Assembly (NCBI GenBank): GCA_902761265.1
Contig: CACWJV010000149.1
Span: 1-5,662 of the forward strand
DNA: 5,662 nucleotides
From: Oscillospiraceae bacterium
GTDB taxonomy: Bacteria > Bacillota > Clostridia > Oscillospirales > Acutalibacteraceae
Direction of reading: 5' to 3'
Part shown: positions 1-5,650 of the stretch, in pieces
How positions within the stretch are numbered: position 1 is the first letter of the stretch
Layout: each line of letters begins with the position of its first letter
The notes under the pieces: generated by a model
What the model was told of the DNA's origin: nothing
Seen by the model: only the letters and a program-made list of their open reading frames with translations
Databases searched by the model: none
Program-made: the position numbers and the translations under genes

Positions 1-1013
1 GGCACGGAGATCCGGCAGCCCGCTTCGGTCATTCCGTAGCCCTGTCGCAGATAGATGCCGAATTTTTCATACTCCTCCACCAACGCCGGATCGAGATAGG
101 CGCCGCCGGAGATCAGCCATTTCATATTGCGGCCAAAGACCTTTTTGGCGGCATCACGCGGTTCCATATCCGGGTTTCTCGCCAAAACAGCCTTCACCCG
201 GCGCAGCAGCGTTTGGGCAATCATCGGCACGACACGCATCACACGCGGTTCAAACAGCGTCAGATTCGTCACGATATCGCGCAAGCTCCCGTTAAGCGCG
301 ACCTGCAAGCCGTCTTTGAGGTTTTTCAGATAGTCGCCGGTAAAGCAGTAAATGTGAAACATCGGCAACACGGAAAGCGCCACGTCGGTCTCGTTGAAGA
401 TATCTGTGGAATAATCGTGATACATGATGTTGCCAACCAGCGCGTTCGTGGAAAGCATGACGCCCTTGCGCACACCGGTGGTGCCGGATGTATAGATCAT
501 GCAAGCGCAATCGTCCGGCTCGACTTCGAAATCGGAAAGGGACGCAAACTTGCTGTGGCAGTCATACGTTTGATAAATATGGTTAAAATAGGATTCGTCG
601 CCGATATTGACAGCAAATTTTAAGCCGGGATAGCCTTCCTTGATCTTCGCAGCTTTATCGGAAAACTCATTTTCGAAAAGCAAAAGATCAACGTCGGCAC
701 GCTCCAGCAGCTTAGTGGCTTCCGTTGCCGAAATATCCGGCGAAAACGGAATCGCAACATTGCCGGAGATCAGTATCCCGGTCAGACAGGTTATATATTC
801 ATAGCTTGTTTTACTAATCAGCGCCACATGCATGCGGCTTTGAGAAAGCGAACGGATCCACCGGCAAACAGCAAGCGCGTTTTGCTGGGTTGTGCGGTAG
901 CTGCGTTCCTCGATTTTTCCGTCACGCACAAATTTGATAAATGTTTTATCTTCGTAAATTTGTGCGCCGCGGTCGATCAGATCGCGAACAGTCGGTGTTG
1001 TACGTTCTGTCAT
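1..1013 (-). CDS. Long-chain fatty-acid–CoA ligase-like AMP-forming enzyme (ANL family), C-terminus cut off by window edge
   Basis: Translating the minus strand from the ATG at 1013–1011 gives 337 codons with no stop, running off the window, so about the last third is missing. Family motifs appear in the right order: the phosphate-binding loop YTSGTTGVRKGVM (residues 174–186), LPMFHIY with PMFH at 217–220, SGGAYLD (302–308) and the A5 motif GYGMTEAG (325–332). By family knowledge such enzymes form an acyl-adenylate from ATP and a carboxylic acid and then usually a CoA thioester; the overall pattern is closest to FadD-type acyl-CoA synthetases acting at the cytoplasmic membrane face. The catalytic lysine domain lies outside the window, so the substrate cannot be judged. 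The start is backed by GAGGAG at 1028–1023 (minus strand), 9 bases upstream, and by N-terminal similarity in style to the family (TVRDLIDRGAQIYEDKTFI). It is divergent from deoD and has its own promoter. No signal peptide or frameshift is seen. Alternative: another ANL ligase acting on aryl or medium-chain acids. Confidence 0.88.
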   Translation of the reverse strand, partial: MTERTTPTVRDLIDRGAQIYEDKTFIKFVRDGKIEERSYRTTQQNALAVCRWIRSLSQSRMHVALISKTSYEYITCLTGILISGNVAIPFSPDISATEATKLLERADVDLLLFENEFSDKAAKIKEGYPGLKFAVNIGDESYFNHIYQTYDCHSKFASLSDFEVEPDDCACMIYTSGTTGVRKGVMLSTNALVGNIMYHDYSTDIFNETDVALSVLPMFHIYCFTGDYLKNLKDGLQVALNGSLRDIVTNLTLFEPRVMRVVPMIAQTLLRRVKAVLARNPDMEPRDAAKKVFGRNMKWLISGGAYLDPALVEEYEKFGIYLRQGYGMTEAGCRISV

Positions 1014-1030
1014 ATTGAAGGTCTCCTCAC

Positions 1031-1072
1031 CTATGAGCCAAGGTTCGCTCTTCATAAAAAGCGAAACCATAG
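1031..1072 (-). promoter_or_regulatory. Leader hairpin just upstream of the acyl-CoA synthetase ribosome binding site
   Basis: In the roughly 105-nt leader of the minus-strand synthetase, AGCGAAAC (plus coordinates 1060–1067) pairs with GTTCGCT (1043–1049) with one bulged base. An outer CATAG (1068–1072) pairs with CTATG (1031–1035). The structure ends 2 bases before the GAGGAG ribosome binding site at 1023–1028. There is no U-tract after it, so it is not a terminator as drawn. It could modulate translation or mRNA stability. No known riboswitch class was recognised. Pairing is visible in the sequence; function is inferred. Confidence 0.4.
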
Positions 1073-1124
1073 CGGCAATATTTCAGCGTCAAAAAAGGTG
1101 TTTTTGTCTTTGATTTACTTGCTC

Positions 1125-1153
1125 ATTATAGAAAAGAAAGCAGAAAAAGTCAA
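1125..1153 (-). promoter_or_regulatory. Sigma-A type promoter of the acyl-CoA synthetase
   Basis: Read on the minus strand, TTGACT (1153–1148) is followed after exactly 17 bases by TATAAT (1130–1125). This is one mismatch from the full sigma-70/sigma-A consensus. Transcription would start near 1118, leaving an unusually long leader of about 105 nt before the ATG at 1013. Such a strong core promoter usually implies either high expression or control by a repressor; a dyad overlapping the -35 box fits the second. Confidence 0.8.
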
Positions 1154-1168
1154 TTCAAACGACTTTTT
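1144..1168. promoter_or_regulatory. Perfect 8-bp inverted repeat overlapping the synthetase -35 box (candidate operator)
   Basis: AAAAAGTC (1144–1151) and GACTTTTT (1161–1168) are exact inverted copies separated by 9 bases. The left arm covers most of the -35 box (1148–1153) of the minus-strand promoter. That position is typical of a dimeric repressor site, for example a TetR- or GntR-type fatty-acid regulator, but the sequence does not match a FadR or FapR consensus I can recall. As RNA the hairpin would be A/T-rich and weak, and it lies upstream of the minus-strand start site. Confidence 0.4.
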
Positions 1169-1235
1169 TTAAACAAAAGATAAACAAATGTTGCCGATCT
1201 GTCATGCAGCAAAGCTATAAAAAGGTGAAAACCGA

Positions 1236-1264
1236 TTGCGCACCGCGCTGGAATATGCTATACT
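1236..1264 (+). promoter_or_regulatory. Promoter of the deoD–deoB–cdd operon (extended -10)
   Basis: TTGCGC (1236–1241), a 17-base spacer and TATACT (1259–1264), with TGC directly before the -10 box giving an extended -10 element. Transcription should begin near 1271, giving a short leader of about 24 nt that leaves little room for leader-based control. No clear DeoR-type or catabolite (cre) operator was found around it. Confidence 0.75.
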
Positions 1265-1281
1265 AAACAAAAAAAGCAACA

Positions 1282-1288
1282 AGAGGTG
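1282..1288 (+). promoter_or_regulatory. Ribosome binding site fixing the deoD start at 1295
   Basis: AGAGGTG lies 6 bases upstream of the ATG at 1295. An in-frame GTG at 1286 overlaps this site and would add MFL to the protein, but it would have no ribosome binding site at proper spacing. The MQTPHIS N-terminus from 1295 matches the MATPHIN start of E. coli DeoD. Confidence 0.8.
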
Positions 1289-1294
1289 TTTCTG

Positions 1295-2020
1295 ATGCAG
1301 ACTCCGCATATTTCTCTGGTGCAAAACGGCACATTTGCAAAAACCGTTTTGATGCCCGGCGACCCAAAACGGGCGCACTGGATCGCACAGCAGTTTTTGG
1401 AAGACGCCAAACTGATCAACGACGTGCGCGGCATTCAGGGCTATACCGGCACCTACCGGCACCACCCGGTCTCCGTGATGGCGAGCGGCATGGGTATGCC
1501 GTCGATCGGCATCTATTCCTATGAGCTGTATCATTTTTTCGGTGTAGAAAGCATCATCCGTGTCGGCTCTGCCGGCGGAATCGGCAACGGTTTGGCGCTG
1601 CGCGACGTGGTGCTCGGCATCGGCGCCAACACCAATTCCGCCTACGCGAGCCAGTTTGATGTACGCGGCACGATCAGCGCAACCTGCTCGTTTGAGCTGC
1701 TGCAAACAGCGTACAAGGCGGCACATCGTCTGGAAATACCCGTAAAAGTCGGCAATCTGCTGTCATCAGATACATTCTATGACGCGGATGCAAACAGCCT
1801 GCATCAGTGGGCAAAAATGGGAACGCTGGCCGTAGAGATGGAAGCGGCCGCGCTGTATTACAACGCGATGGAAGCCGGAAAACAGGCGCTCGCGATCTGC
1901 ACCGTTTCCGATCTCCCGTTTACAGGTGAAGGCTGCAGCGCAGCAGAGCGGCAGGAAACGTTTTCTGATATGATCCGGCTTGCATTGGAAACCGCTGTTA
2001 TGATAGACGGAGAGAAATAA
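1295..2020 (+). CDS. deoD: Purine-nucleoside phosphorylase, DeoD (hexameric) type
   Basis: A 241-residue cytoplasmic enzyme, close to the usual 235–240 of the family. It performs reversible phosphorolysis of purine ribo- and deoxyribonucleosides to free base plus (deoxy)ribose-1-phosphate. By alignment from memory with E. coli DeoD, the active-site positions are kept: His5 (contributed to the neighbouring subunit), Gly22 and Arg26 in the MPGDPKRA phosphate loop, Arg45, Arg89 and Ser92 in IIRVGSAGG, Glu181-Met182-Glu183 in VEMEAA for ribose, and Ser205/Asp206 in the TVSD purine site with Arg219. The retained Asp is the residue that lets DeoD-type enzymes accept 6-amino purines such as adenosine as well as inosine and guanosine. 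It is first in a three-gene operon, and its TAA stop shares one base with the deoB ATG (TAATG), suggesting translational coupling. The product feeds DeoB directly. Confidence 0.96.
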   Translation: MQTPHISLVQNGTFAKTVLMPGDPKRAHWIAQQFLEDAKLINDVRGIQGYTGTYRHHPVSVMASGMGMPSIGIYSYELYHFFGVESIIRVGSAGGIGNGLALRDVVLGIGANTNSAYASQFDVRGTISATCSFELLQTAYKAAHRLEIPVKVGNLLSSDTFYDADANSLHQWAKMGTLAVEMEAAALYYNAMEAGKQALAICTVSDLPFTGEGCSAAERQETFSDMIRLALETAVMIDGEK

Positions 2021-3189
2021 TGATTCGGCGTATATTTTTAATCGTACTGGATTCGTTCGGCGTGGGTGAGCTGCCGGACGCTGCGCAGTTCGGCGACGCA
2101 GGCAGCCATACGCTGCGTTCCTGCGCGGCACAAAAGGAATTCCATGTACCGCACATGCAGTCGCTCGGACTGTTCAACATCGACGGCGTCGGCGTCGGGA
2201 CACCGGTCAGTGCACCGGTTGGTGCGTTCGGCAAATGCGCCGAGCTATCCAAAGGAAAAGATACAACGACCGGGCATTGGGAGATTGCCGGATTGATTTC
2301 GAAGCAGGCGATGCCGACCTATCCGAACGGCTTTCCGCCGGAAATCATTGCCGCCTTCGAAGCGCAGACCGGACGCCGTGTGCTTTGCAATCAACCGTAC
2401 TCCGGCACAGCCGTTATCGCTGATTTCGGCAATCAGCACATGGAATCGGGCGATCTGATTGTCTATACCTCTGCAGACAGCGTATTTCAGATCGCGGCGC
2501 ACGAGGCGGTCGTGCCGCCGGAACAGCTTTATCAATACTGCCGCATCGCACGACGCATCTTGCAGGGCGAGCACGCGGTCGGACGCGTCATTGCACGGCC
2601 GTTTACCGGAGATTGGCCGTTTACGCGTACCGCAAGAAGACATGACTTTTCGCTCACGCCGCCCGGTGACACCATGCTTGACGTTCTGCAAAACGCCGGT
2701 CTTGACGTAATCGGCGTTGGAAAGATATATGATATTTTTGCAGGAAAAGGACTCCGCTCTGCGCTGCCGACGACCGGCAACGCGGACGGCATGGCGAAGA
2801 CAGCGGATCTTTTGAAGACAGATTTTCACGGCCTGTGTTTTGTCAATCTTGTCGATTTCGACATGCTCTACGGTCACCGCAACGACGCACCGGGCTATGC
2901 GCAGGCGCTGACAGAATTTGACCGGTGGCTCGGTACGTTTCTGCCAAAACTCGGCGAAAACGATCTGCTGATGATTACCGCCGACCACGGCTGCGACCCG
3001 CTGACCGAAAGCACCGATCATTCCCGAGAGTACATTCCCCTGCTCGTTTACGGCAAGCAGGTACAACCGTGCAATCTCGGCATTCGCTGCACGTATGCGG
3101 ATATCGGCAAAACGGTCTGCGAGATCTTCGGCGTTTCCAACAAACTTGCCGGCATTTCCTTTTTGCCGGAGATTGGAGTATACAAATGA
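2020..3189 (+). CDS. deoB: Phosphopentomutase DeoB
   Basis: A 389-residue cytoplasmic Mn-dependent enzyme of the alkaline-phosphatase superfamily, of normal length. It interconverts (deoxy)ribose-1-phosphate and (deoxy)ribose-5-phosphate, linking nucleoside breakdown to the pentose phosphate pathway and PRPP. Compared from memory with the Bacillus cereus enzyme, the metal ligands are all present: Asp11 in VLDSFGVGE, Asp281 and His286 in NLVDFDMLYGH, Asp322 and His323 in ITADHG, and His334 in STDHSREY. The phosphorylated threonine is Thr82 in GKDTTTGHWEIAG. TSADSVFQIAAHE (150–162) and ARPFTG (192–197) are further family blocks. GGAGAG at 2009–2014 precedes the ATG by 5 bases. It overlaps deoD by 1 base and cdd by 4 bases (ATGA). 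No damage is seen. Confidence 0.97.
   Translation: MIRRIFLIVLDSFGVGELPDAAQFGDAGSHTLRSCAAQKEFHVPHMQSLGLFNIDGVGVGTPVSAPVGAFGKCAELSKGKDTTTGHWEIAGLISKQAMPTYPNGFPPEIIAAFEAQTGRRVLCNQPYSGTAVIADFGNQHMESGDLIVYTSADSVFQIAAHEAVVPPEQLYQYCRIARRILQGEHAVGRVIARPFTGDWPFTRTARRHDFSLTPPGDTMLDVLQNAGLDVIGVGKIYDIFAGKGLRSALPTTGNADGMAKTADLLKTDFHGLCFVNLVDFDMLYGHRNDAPGYAQALTEFDRWLGTFLPKLGENDLLMITADHGCDPLTESTDHSREYIPLLVYGKQVQPCNLGIRCTYADIGKTVCEIFGVSNKLAGISFLPEIGVYK
3175..3178 (+). promoter_or_regulatory. Ribosome binding site fixing the cdd start at 3186
   Basis: GGAG sits 7 bases before the ATG at 3186, inside the end of deoB. The cdd frame stays open upstream to 2925, but that extension lies out of frame within deoB and does not resemble cytidine deaminase, so the internal ATG is the true start. 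Confidence 0.75.
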
Positions 3190-3581
3190 CAGATCAGCAA
3201 TTATTGGAAATGGCAAAAGGCGCTATGCAGTTTGCCTATGCGCCTTATTCCGGTTTTTTGGTCGGCGCCGCGCTGCTGTGTGACGACGGCATGGTCTATT
3301 GCGGATGTAACATCGAAAACGCATCGTTCGGCGTAACAAACTGCGCGGAACGCACCGCCTTATTTAAAGCACTCAGTGAAGGTAAACGGCACTTTCAGGC
3401 GATAGCCGTTATCGGCGGCCAGAACGGCGTTTGCAGCGATTTTACAACGCCGTGCGGAATGTGCCGCCAGGCGTTGTCGGAGTTTTGTAAAGCCGACTTC
3501 CGTATTGTGCTGGGCGATGACAGCGGATCTATCAAAACTATGACGCTTGGCAATCTTTTACCCGGCGCATTTCAACTTTGA
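3186..3581 (+). CDS. cdd: Cytidine deaminase, small homotetrameric type
   Basis: A 131-residue zinc enzyme that hydrolyses cytidine and deoxycytidine to uridine and deoxyuridine plus ammonia. The length matches the short tetrameric Cdd of Gram-positives, not the longer dimeric E. coli form. The catalytic set is visible: Cys53-Ala-Glu55 in TNCAERTALFKAL (zinc ligand and proton-shuttling Glu), and Cys90 and Cys93 in TPCGMCRQALSEF (zinc ligands). YAPYSGFLVGAAL (18–30) and GCNIENASFG (40–49) form the substrate-binding part. The start ATG overlaps the deoB stop as ATGA, so translation is probably coupled. As the last gene of the operon it adds a pyrimidine salvage step to the purine-nucleoside phosphorylase and mutase. 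A terminator follows within 10 bases of the stop. Confidence 0.96.
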   Translation: MTDQQLLEMAKGAMQFAYAPYSGFLVGAALLCDDGMVYCGCNIENASFGVTNCAERTALFKALSEGKRHFQAIAVIGGQNGVCSDFTTPCGMCRQALSEFCKADFRIVLGDDSGSIKTMTLGNLLPGAFQL

Positions 3582-3589
3582 TAAGCAGC

Positions 3590-3630
3590 GACACTGCCGA
3601 CGGAAAAACCGGGCAGTGTCCTTTATTATT
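3590..3630 (+). terminator. Intrinsic terminator of the deoD–deoB–cdd operon
   Basis: GACACTGCC (3590–3598) pairs perfectly with GGCAGTGTC (3612–3620). An inner CGG (3601–3603) pairs with CCG (3609–3611) around an AAAAA loop, with a 2-base GA bulge. CTTTATTATT follows, a T-rich but interrupted run. The T-rich run also contains the reverse complement of the cca stop codon (3626–3628). On the minus strand the same hairpin is followed by GCTGCTTATC without a T-tract, so it is less convincing as a terminator for cca. Confidence 0.85.
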
Positions 3631-4981
3631 CTGTATTCGTATGAACCGGCGGAAATTGCTTTTTATGCTCCTGTAAATATTCAAGCAATTGCTCCCGGTT
3701 ATTTTCAACAGTTTCATCGATGACGGCATCCACCAGCAGCCGCTGTGCCTGACCGATGGCGCGACCGGCAAACCCGAGCCGACGCAGATCGTTGCCGCTG
3801 ACCGCAAGCTTCTTTACGGAAAAGCAGGCATGCTGCTGCAACACTTCGTCCAGAATCTCATCCAGCCGGTCAAAGTGCACCAGACGATCATGATATTGCG
3901 GCGCCAGCGCCAGCGTATCCGCCCGCTGCAATAGCAAAAGATCGCGCAGCGCTTCCTCCCCCAACTGGTTGAGCCTTCGCTTAATCATCCGGGAAGTCTC
4001 TTCTATCGGTGCGTCGTGCCATTTAACCAGCAGCGGCACACGTTTTAAAGTAAGATTGTCATATTTGAGTGCATGAAGCAGCTCCTCCGCTATTTTGGCG
4101 CCGCGCGACGCATGGCCGTAAAAATGGCCGACGCCGGTTTCGTCCAGATGAAAGCACCCAGGTTTTGCACAATCATGCAGCAGCGCGGCAAGACGCAAAT
4201 GCAGTCTCGGGGCAATAGTTTCAACCGCACAGGCGGTATGCTCCAGAAGATCAAAACAGTGATGTTCGTTGTGCTGATTGAAGCCCTGCATCTCCTTCAA
4301 AAACGGAAAGATTTCAGACAGTATATCCGGATATCGCAGCAGTACATCCCGCACGTTCCGGCCGCACAAAAGCTTGCTGCATTCACTTTGTACACGTTCA
4401 CGCGAAAGCAGCCCGATATTCCCCTTCAGTTTTCTTGCTGCTTCTGCAGTCGTTTTTTCGAGCGAAAACGAAAGGACTGACGAAAAACGCAGCGCACGCA
4501 AAATCCGCAATGCGTCCTCCGTAAACCTGGTTTCGGCGTTGCCGACACAGCGCAGGATTCCATTTTTCAAATCCTCCCGGCCTCCGAACGGATCCATAAT
4601 TCCGCGAAACGGGTGGAGCGCCATGGCGTTGATTGTAAAATCACGGCGCGACAGATCTTCTTCAATACTCTTGGCAAACCGGACGGCGTCGGGATGCCGT
4701 CCGTCGGAATAACCGGTTTCGGTACGGTAGGTTGTTACTTCGACCGGTACATGATCGACCAGCACAGTCACAGTGCCGTGTTTAAGCCCGGTCTTGAGTA
4801 CCGGTACATCGGGAAACGCTTCGATCACAGAATGCGGCGGCGCGTTTGAAGCAAGATCCGCATCATGCGCCGGAACACCACGCAGCAGATCGCGTACCAG
4901 TCCGCCGACAAAGTATGCTTCAAAGCCAGCGCTTTCCAGCCGTTCCAGTACAAACAAACCTTCCTGCGGCAGTTGTTCCAT
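3626..4981 (-). CDS. cca: CCA tRNA nucleotidyltransferase / poly(A) polymerase family protein with HD domain (class II)
   Basis: A 451-residue cytoplasmic enzyme, the family being responsible for adding or repairing the 3' CCA end of tRNAs from CTP and ATP. The N-terminal catalytic head shows GGLVRDLLRG (26–35), the carboxylates Asp40 and Asp42 in HDADLAS, Glu81, the flexible-loop region YSDGRHPD (91–98), RRDFTIN (112–118), DPFGG (130–134) and the base-selecting motif EDALR (155–159). An HD domain follows, with NEHHCFDLLEHT (238–249), HD at 269–270 and His290, of the kind linked to phosphatase/phosphodiesterase activity on tRNA ends. A C-terminal SGNDLRRLGFAGRAIGQ block (395–411) is typical of long members. 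AGGAG at 4994–4990 (minus strand) is 8 bases before the ATG. Whether it adds full CCA, only A, or acts as a poly(A) polymerase cannot be settled by motif alone; the intact loop and EDxxR favour CCA addition. It is convergent with cdd and divergent from the DivIVA-like gene. Confidence 0.92.
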   Translation of the reverse strand: MEQLPQEGLFVLERLESAGFEAYFVGGLVRDLLRGVPAHDADLASNAPPHSVIEAFPDVPVLKTGLKHGTVTVLVDHVPVEVTTYRTETGYSDGRHPDAVRFAKSIEEDLSRRDFTINAMALHPFRGIMDPFGGREDLKNGILRCVGNAETRFTEDALRILRALRFSSVLSFSLEKTTAEAARKLKGNIGLLSRERVQSECSKLLCGRNVRDVLLRYPDILSEIFPFLKEMQGFNQHNEHHCFDLLEHTACAVETIAPRLHLRLAALLHDCAKPGCFHLDETGVGHFYGHASRGAKIAEELLHALKYDNLTLKRVPLLVKWHDAPIEETSRMIKRRLNQLGEEALRDLLLLQRADTLALAPQYHDRLVHFDRLDEILDEVLQQHACFSVKKLAVSGNDLRRLGFAGRAIGQAQRLLVDAVIDETVENNREQLLEYLQEHKKQFPPVHTNTE

Positions 4982-5012
4982 AGCAAGCGCTCCTCTCTGG
5001 TATGCTTTTCAT

Positions 5013-5041
5013 ATTATATAAAAAATCTGTTTTTTTTGCAA
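5013..5041 (-). promoter_or_regulatory. Promoter of cca
   Basis: On the minus strand TTGCAA (5041–5036) and TATAAT (5018–5013) are separated by 17 bases, the optimum. The expected start is near 5006, about 25 nt before the ATG at 4981. The spacer is a run of A and T stretches. The -35 box is only 7 bp from that of the divergent promoter at 5049. Confidence 0.75.
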
Positions 5042-5048
5042 TAGAGTG

Positions 5049-5077
5049 TTGAATCAAAATGAAATTTATGATATGAT
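5049..5077 (+). promoter_or_regulatory. Promoter of the DivIVA-like gene (extended -10)
   Basis: TTGAAT (5049–5054), 17 bases, then TATGAT (5072–5077), with TGA directly before the -10 box as an extended -10. The start is expected near 5084, about 30 nt before the ATG. A perfect 10-bp palindrome TTTCATGAAA (5090–5099) lies a few bases inside the transcript and could be an operator, though a palindrome this short in AT-rich DNA may be chance. Confidence 0.7.
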
Positions 5078-5113
5078 TAAAAAACAGGATTTCATGAAAA
5101 CAAGGATACGGAG

Positions 5114-5599
5114 ATGAATGGTATGAATCGTTTGTTTCGAAAAGCGACATTCGGCGGTTTCAACAAAGAGGACGTTATGCAATATATTGAAACCATGAAG
5201 ACCGAGTTTTACGACTACAAAGCGCAGGTGGAGGAAACGATCCGCGAGCTGAATGAAAAACTGCAGTCCTTTGAACAGACCGGTGACGCAGCAGACGGTA
5301 CCGCCGAGGTTTCATCCGCCGTGTCCGGTGATCCGGCTATGTCGATCAACGAAGCGACGAACCATCTCAAGCAGGTGGCGGACGAGCTTTGTGAAAAAAT
5401 GAACCGTCTGATCGGCAGTCTCCCGCAGCAAAAAGCAGCGCCCGATGCAAAACCGGAAGAGTCCAAAACGCCAGAAGACAAAGTTGACGCGTTGCTGCAA
5501 AACTTGTTTCAAAGTGAAAAGGAAGATAAAGCGAAGCAAACAACGCCGGCTAACACCAAACTTTCCATCGCCGACGTTCTGCCCGCCTATCTGAAATAA
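5114..5599 (+). CDS. Small DivIVA-like domain protein of unknown role
   Basis: A 161-residue, soluble, highly charged protein with no signal peptide or membrane segment. The N-terminus FRKATFGGFNKEDVMQYIETMK (8–29) resembles the membrane-binding start of DivIVA/GpsB proteins, whose pattern is F-x-G-Y-x-x-x-E-V. Phe13 aligns with the membrane-inserting Phe17 of B. subtilis DivIVA, but the following Arg is Gly14 here. Residues 30–55 are a likely short coiled coil; 57–77 is a low-complexity, Ala/Ser/Asp-rich linker; 78–103 (INEATNHLKQVADELCEKMN...) is a second amphipathic helix; 104–147 is a Lys/Glu/Pro/Gln-rich linker with a short helix around VDALLQNLFQ (124–133). It ends in SIADVLPAYLK (151–161). 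It is far shorter in coiled coil than true DivIVA. AAGGA (5102–5106) supports the ATG at 5114; GGAG (5110–5113) would support an alternative ATG at 5123 (MNRLF). A link to cell division or polarity is inference only. Confidence 0.7.
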   Translation: MNGMNRLFRKATFGGFNKEDVMQYIETMKTEFYDYKAQVEETIRELNEKLQSFEQTGDAADGTAEVSSAVSGDPAMSINEATNHLKQVADELCEKMNRLIGSLPQQKAAPDAKPEESKTPEDKVDALLQNLFQSEKEDKAKQTTPANTKLSIADVLPAYLK

Positions 5600-5610
5600 C
5601 CGCATGAAAT

Positions 5611-5650
5611 GCCTGTCCTTCGAGCTGAGCGGGACGGGTATCTTCTTTAT
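5611..5650 (+). terminator. Possible weak terminator after the DivIVA-like gene
   Basis: GCCTGTCC (5611–5618) can pair with GGACGGGT (5632–5639) over 8 positions, two of them G:T, with a 13-base loop, followed by the T-rich ATCTTCTTTAT. It starts 12 bases after the TAA stop. An open frame starting at ATG 5604 runs through it to the window edge without a stop but has no ribosome binding site, so a terminator is the better reading, with low certainty. Confidence 0.4.

Noticed and set aside
213..623. A 136-codon plus-strand open frame opposite the acyl-CoA synthetase
   Set aside because: It is the complement of a synthetase region carrying the conserved YTSGTTG motif; the peptide itself resembles nothing known.
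1144..1168. The dyad read as an intrinsic terminator
   Set aside because: The stem is mostly A:T and there is no gene ending into it on either strand, so an operator reading fits better.
1191..1221. A second deoD promoter, TTGCCG ... TATAAA
   Set aside because: The spacer is 19 bases and the -35 box is poor; the extended -10 promoter at 1236–1264 is clearly better.
1226..1241. A cre-like (CcpA) stretch overlapping the deoD -35 box
   Set aside because: TGAAAACCGATTGCGC can only be aligned to the cre consensus with several mismatches or an extra base, so it is not convincing.
1202..1726. A 174-codon minus-strand open frame opposite deoD
   Set aside because: It is antisense to deoD, its upstream end has no ribosome binding site, and its composition is typical of a shadow frame.
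2925..3185. An N-terminal extension of cytidine deaminase
   Set aside because: The frame is open but lies inside deoB, encodes an Arg-rich shadow peptide, and the family's normal N-terminus begins at the ATG at 3186 with its own GGAG.
2245..3216. A 323-codon open frame on the minus strand opposite deoB and the start of cdd
   Set aside because: It lies antisense to a complete, motif-intact deoB, has no recognisable domain or ribosome binding site, and is Arg/Cys/Ala-rich in the way of codon-bias shadows.
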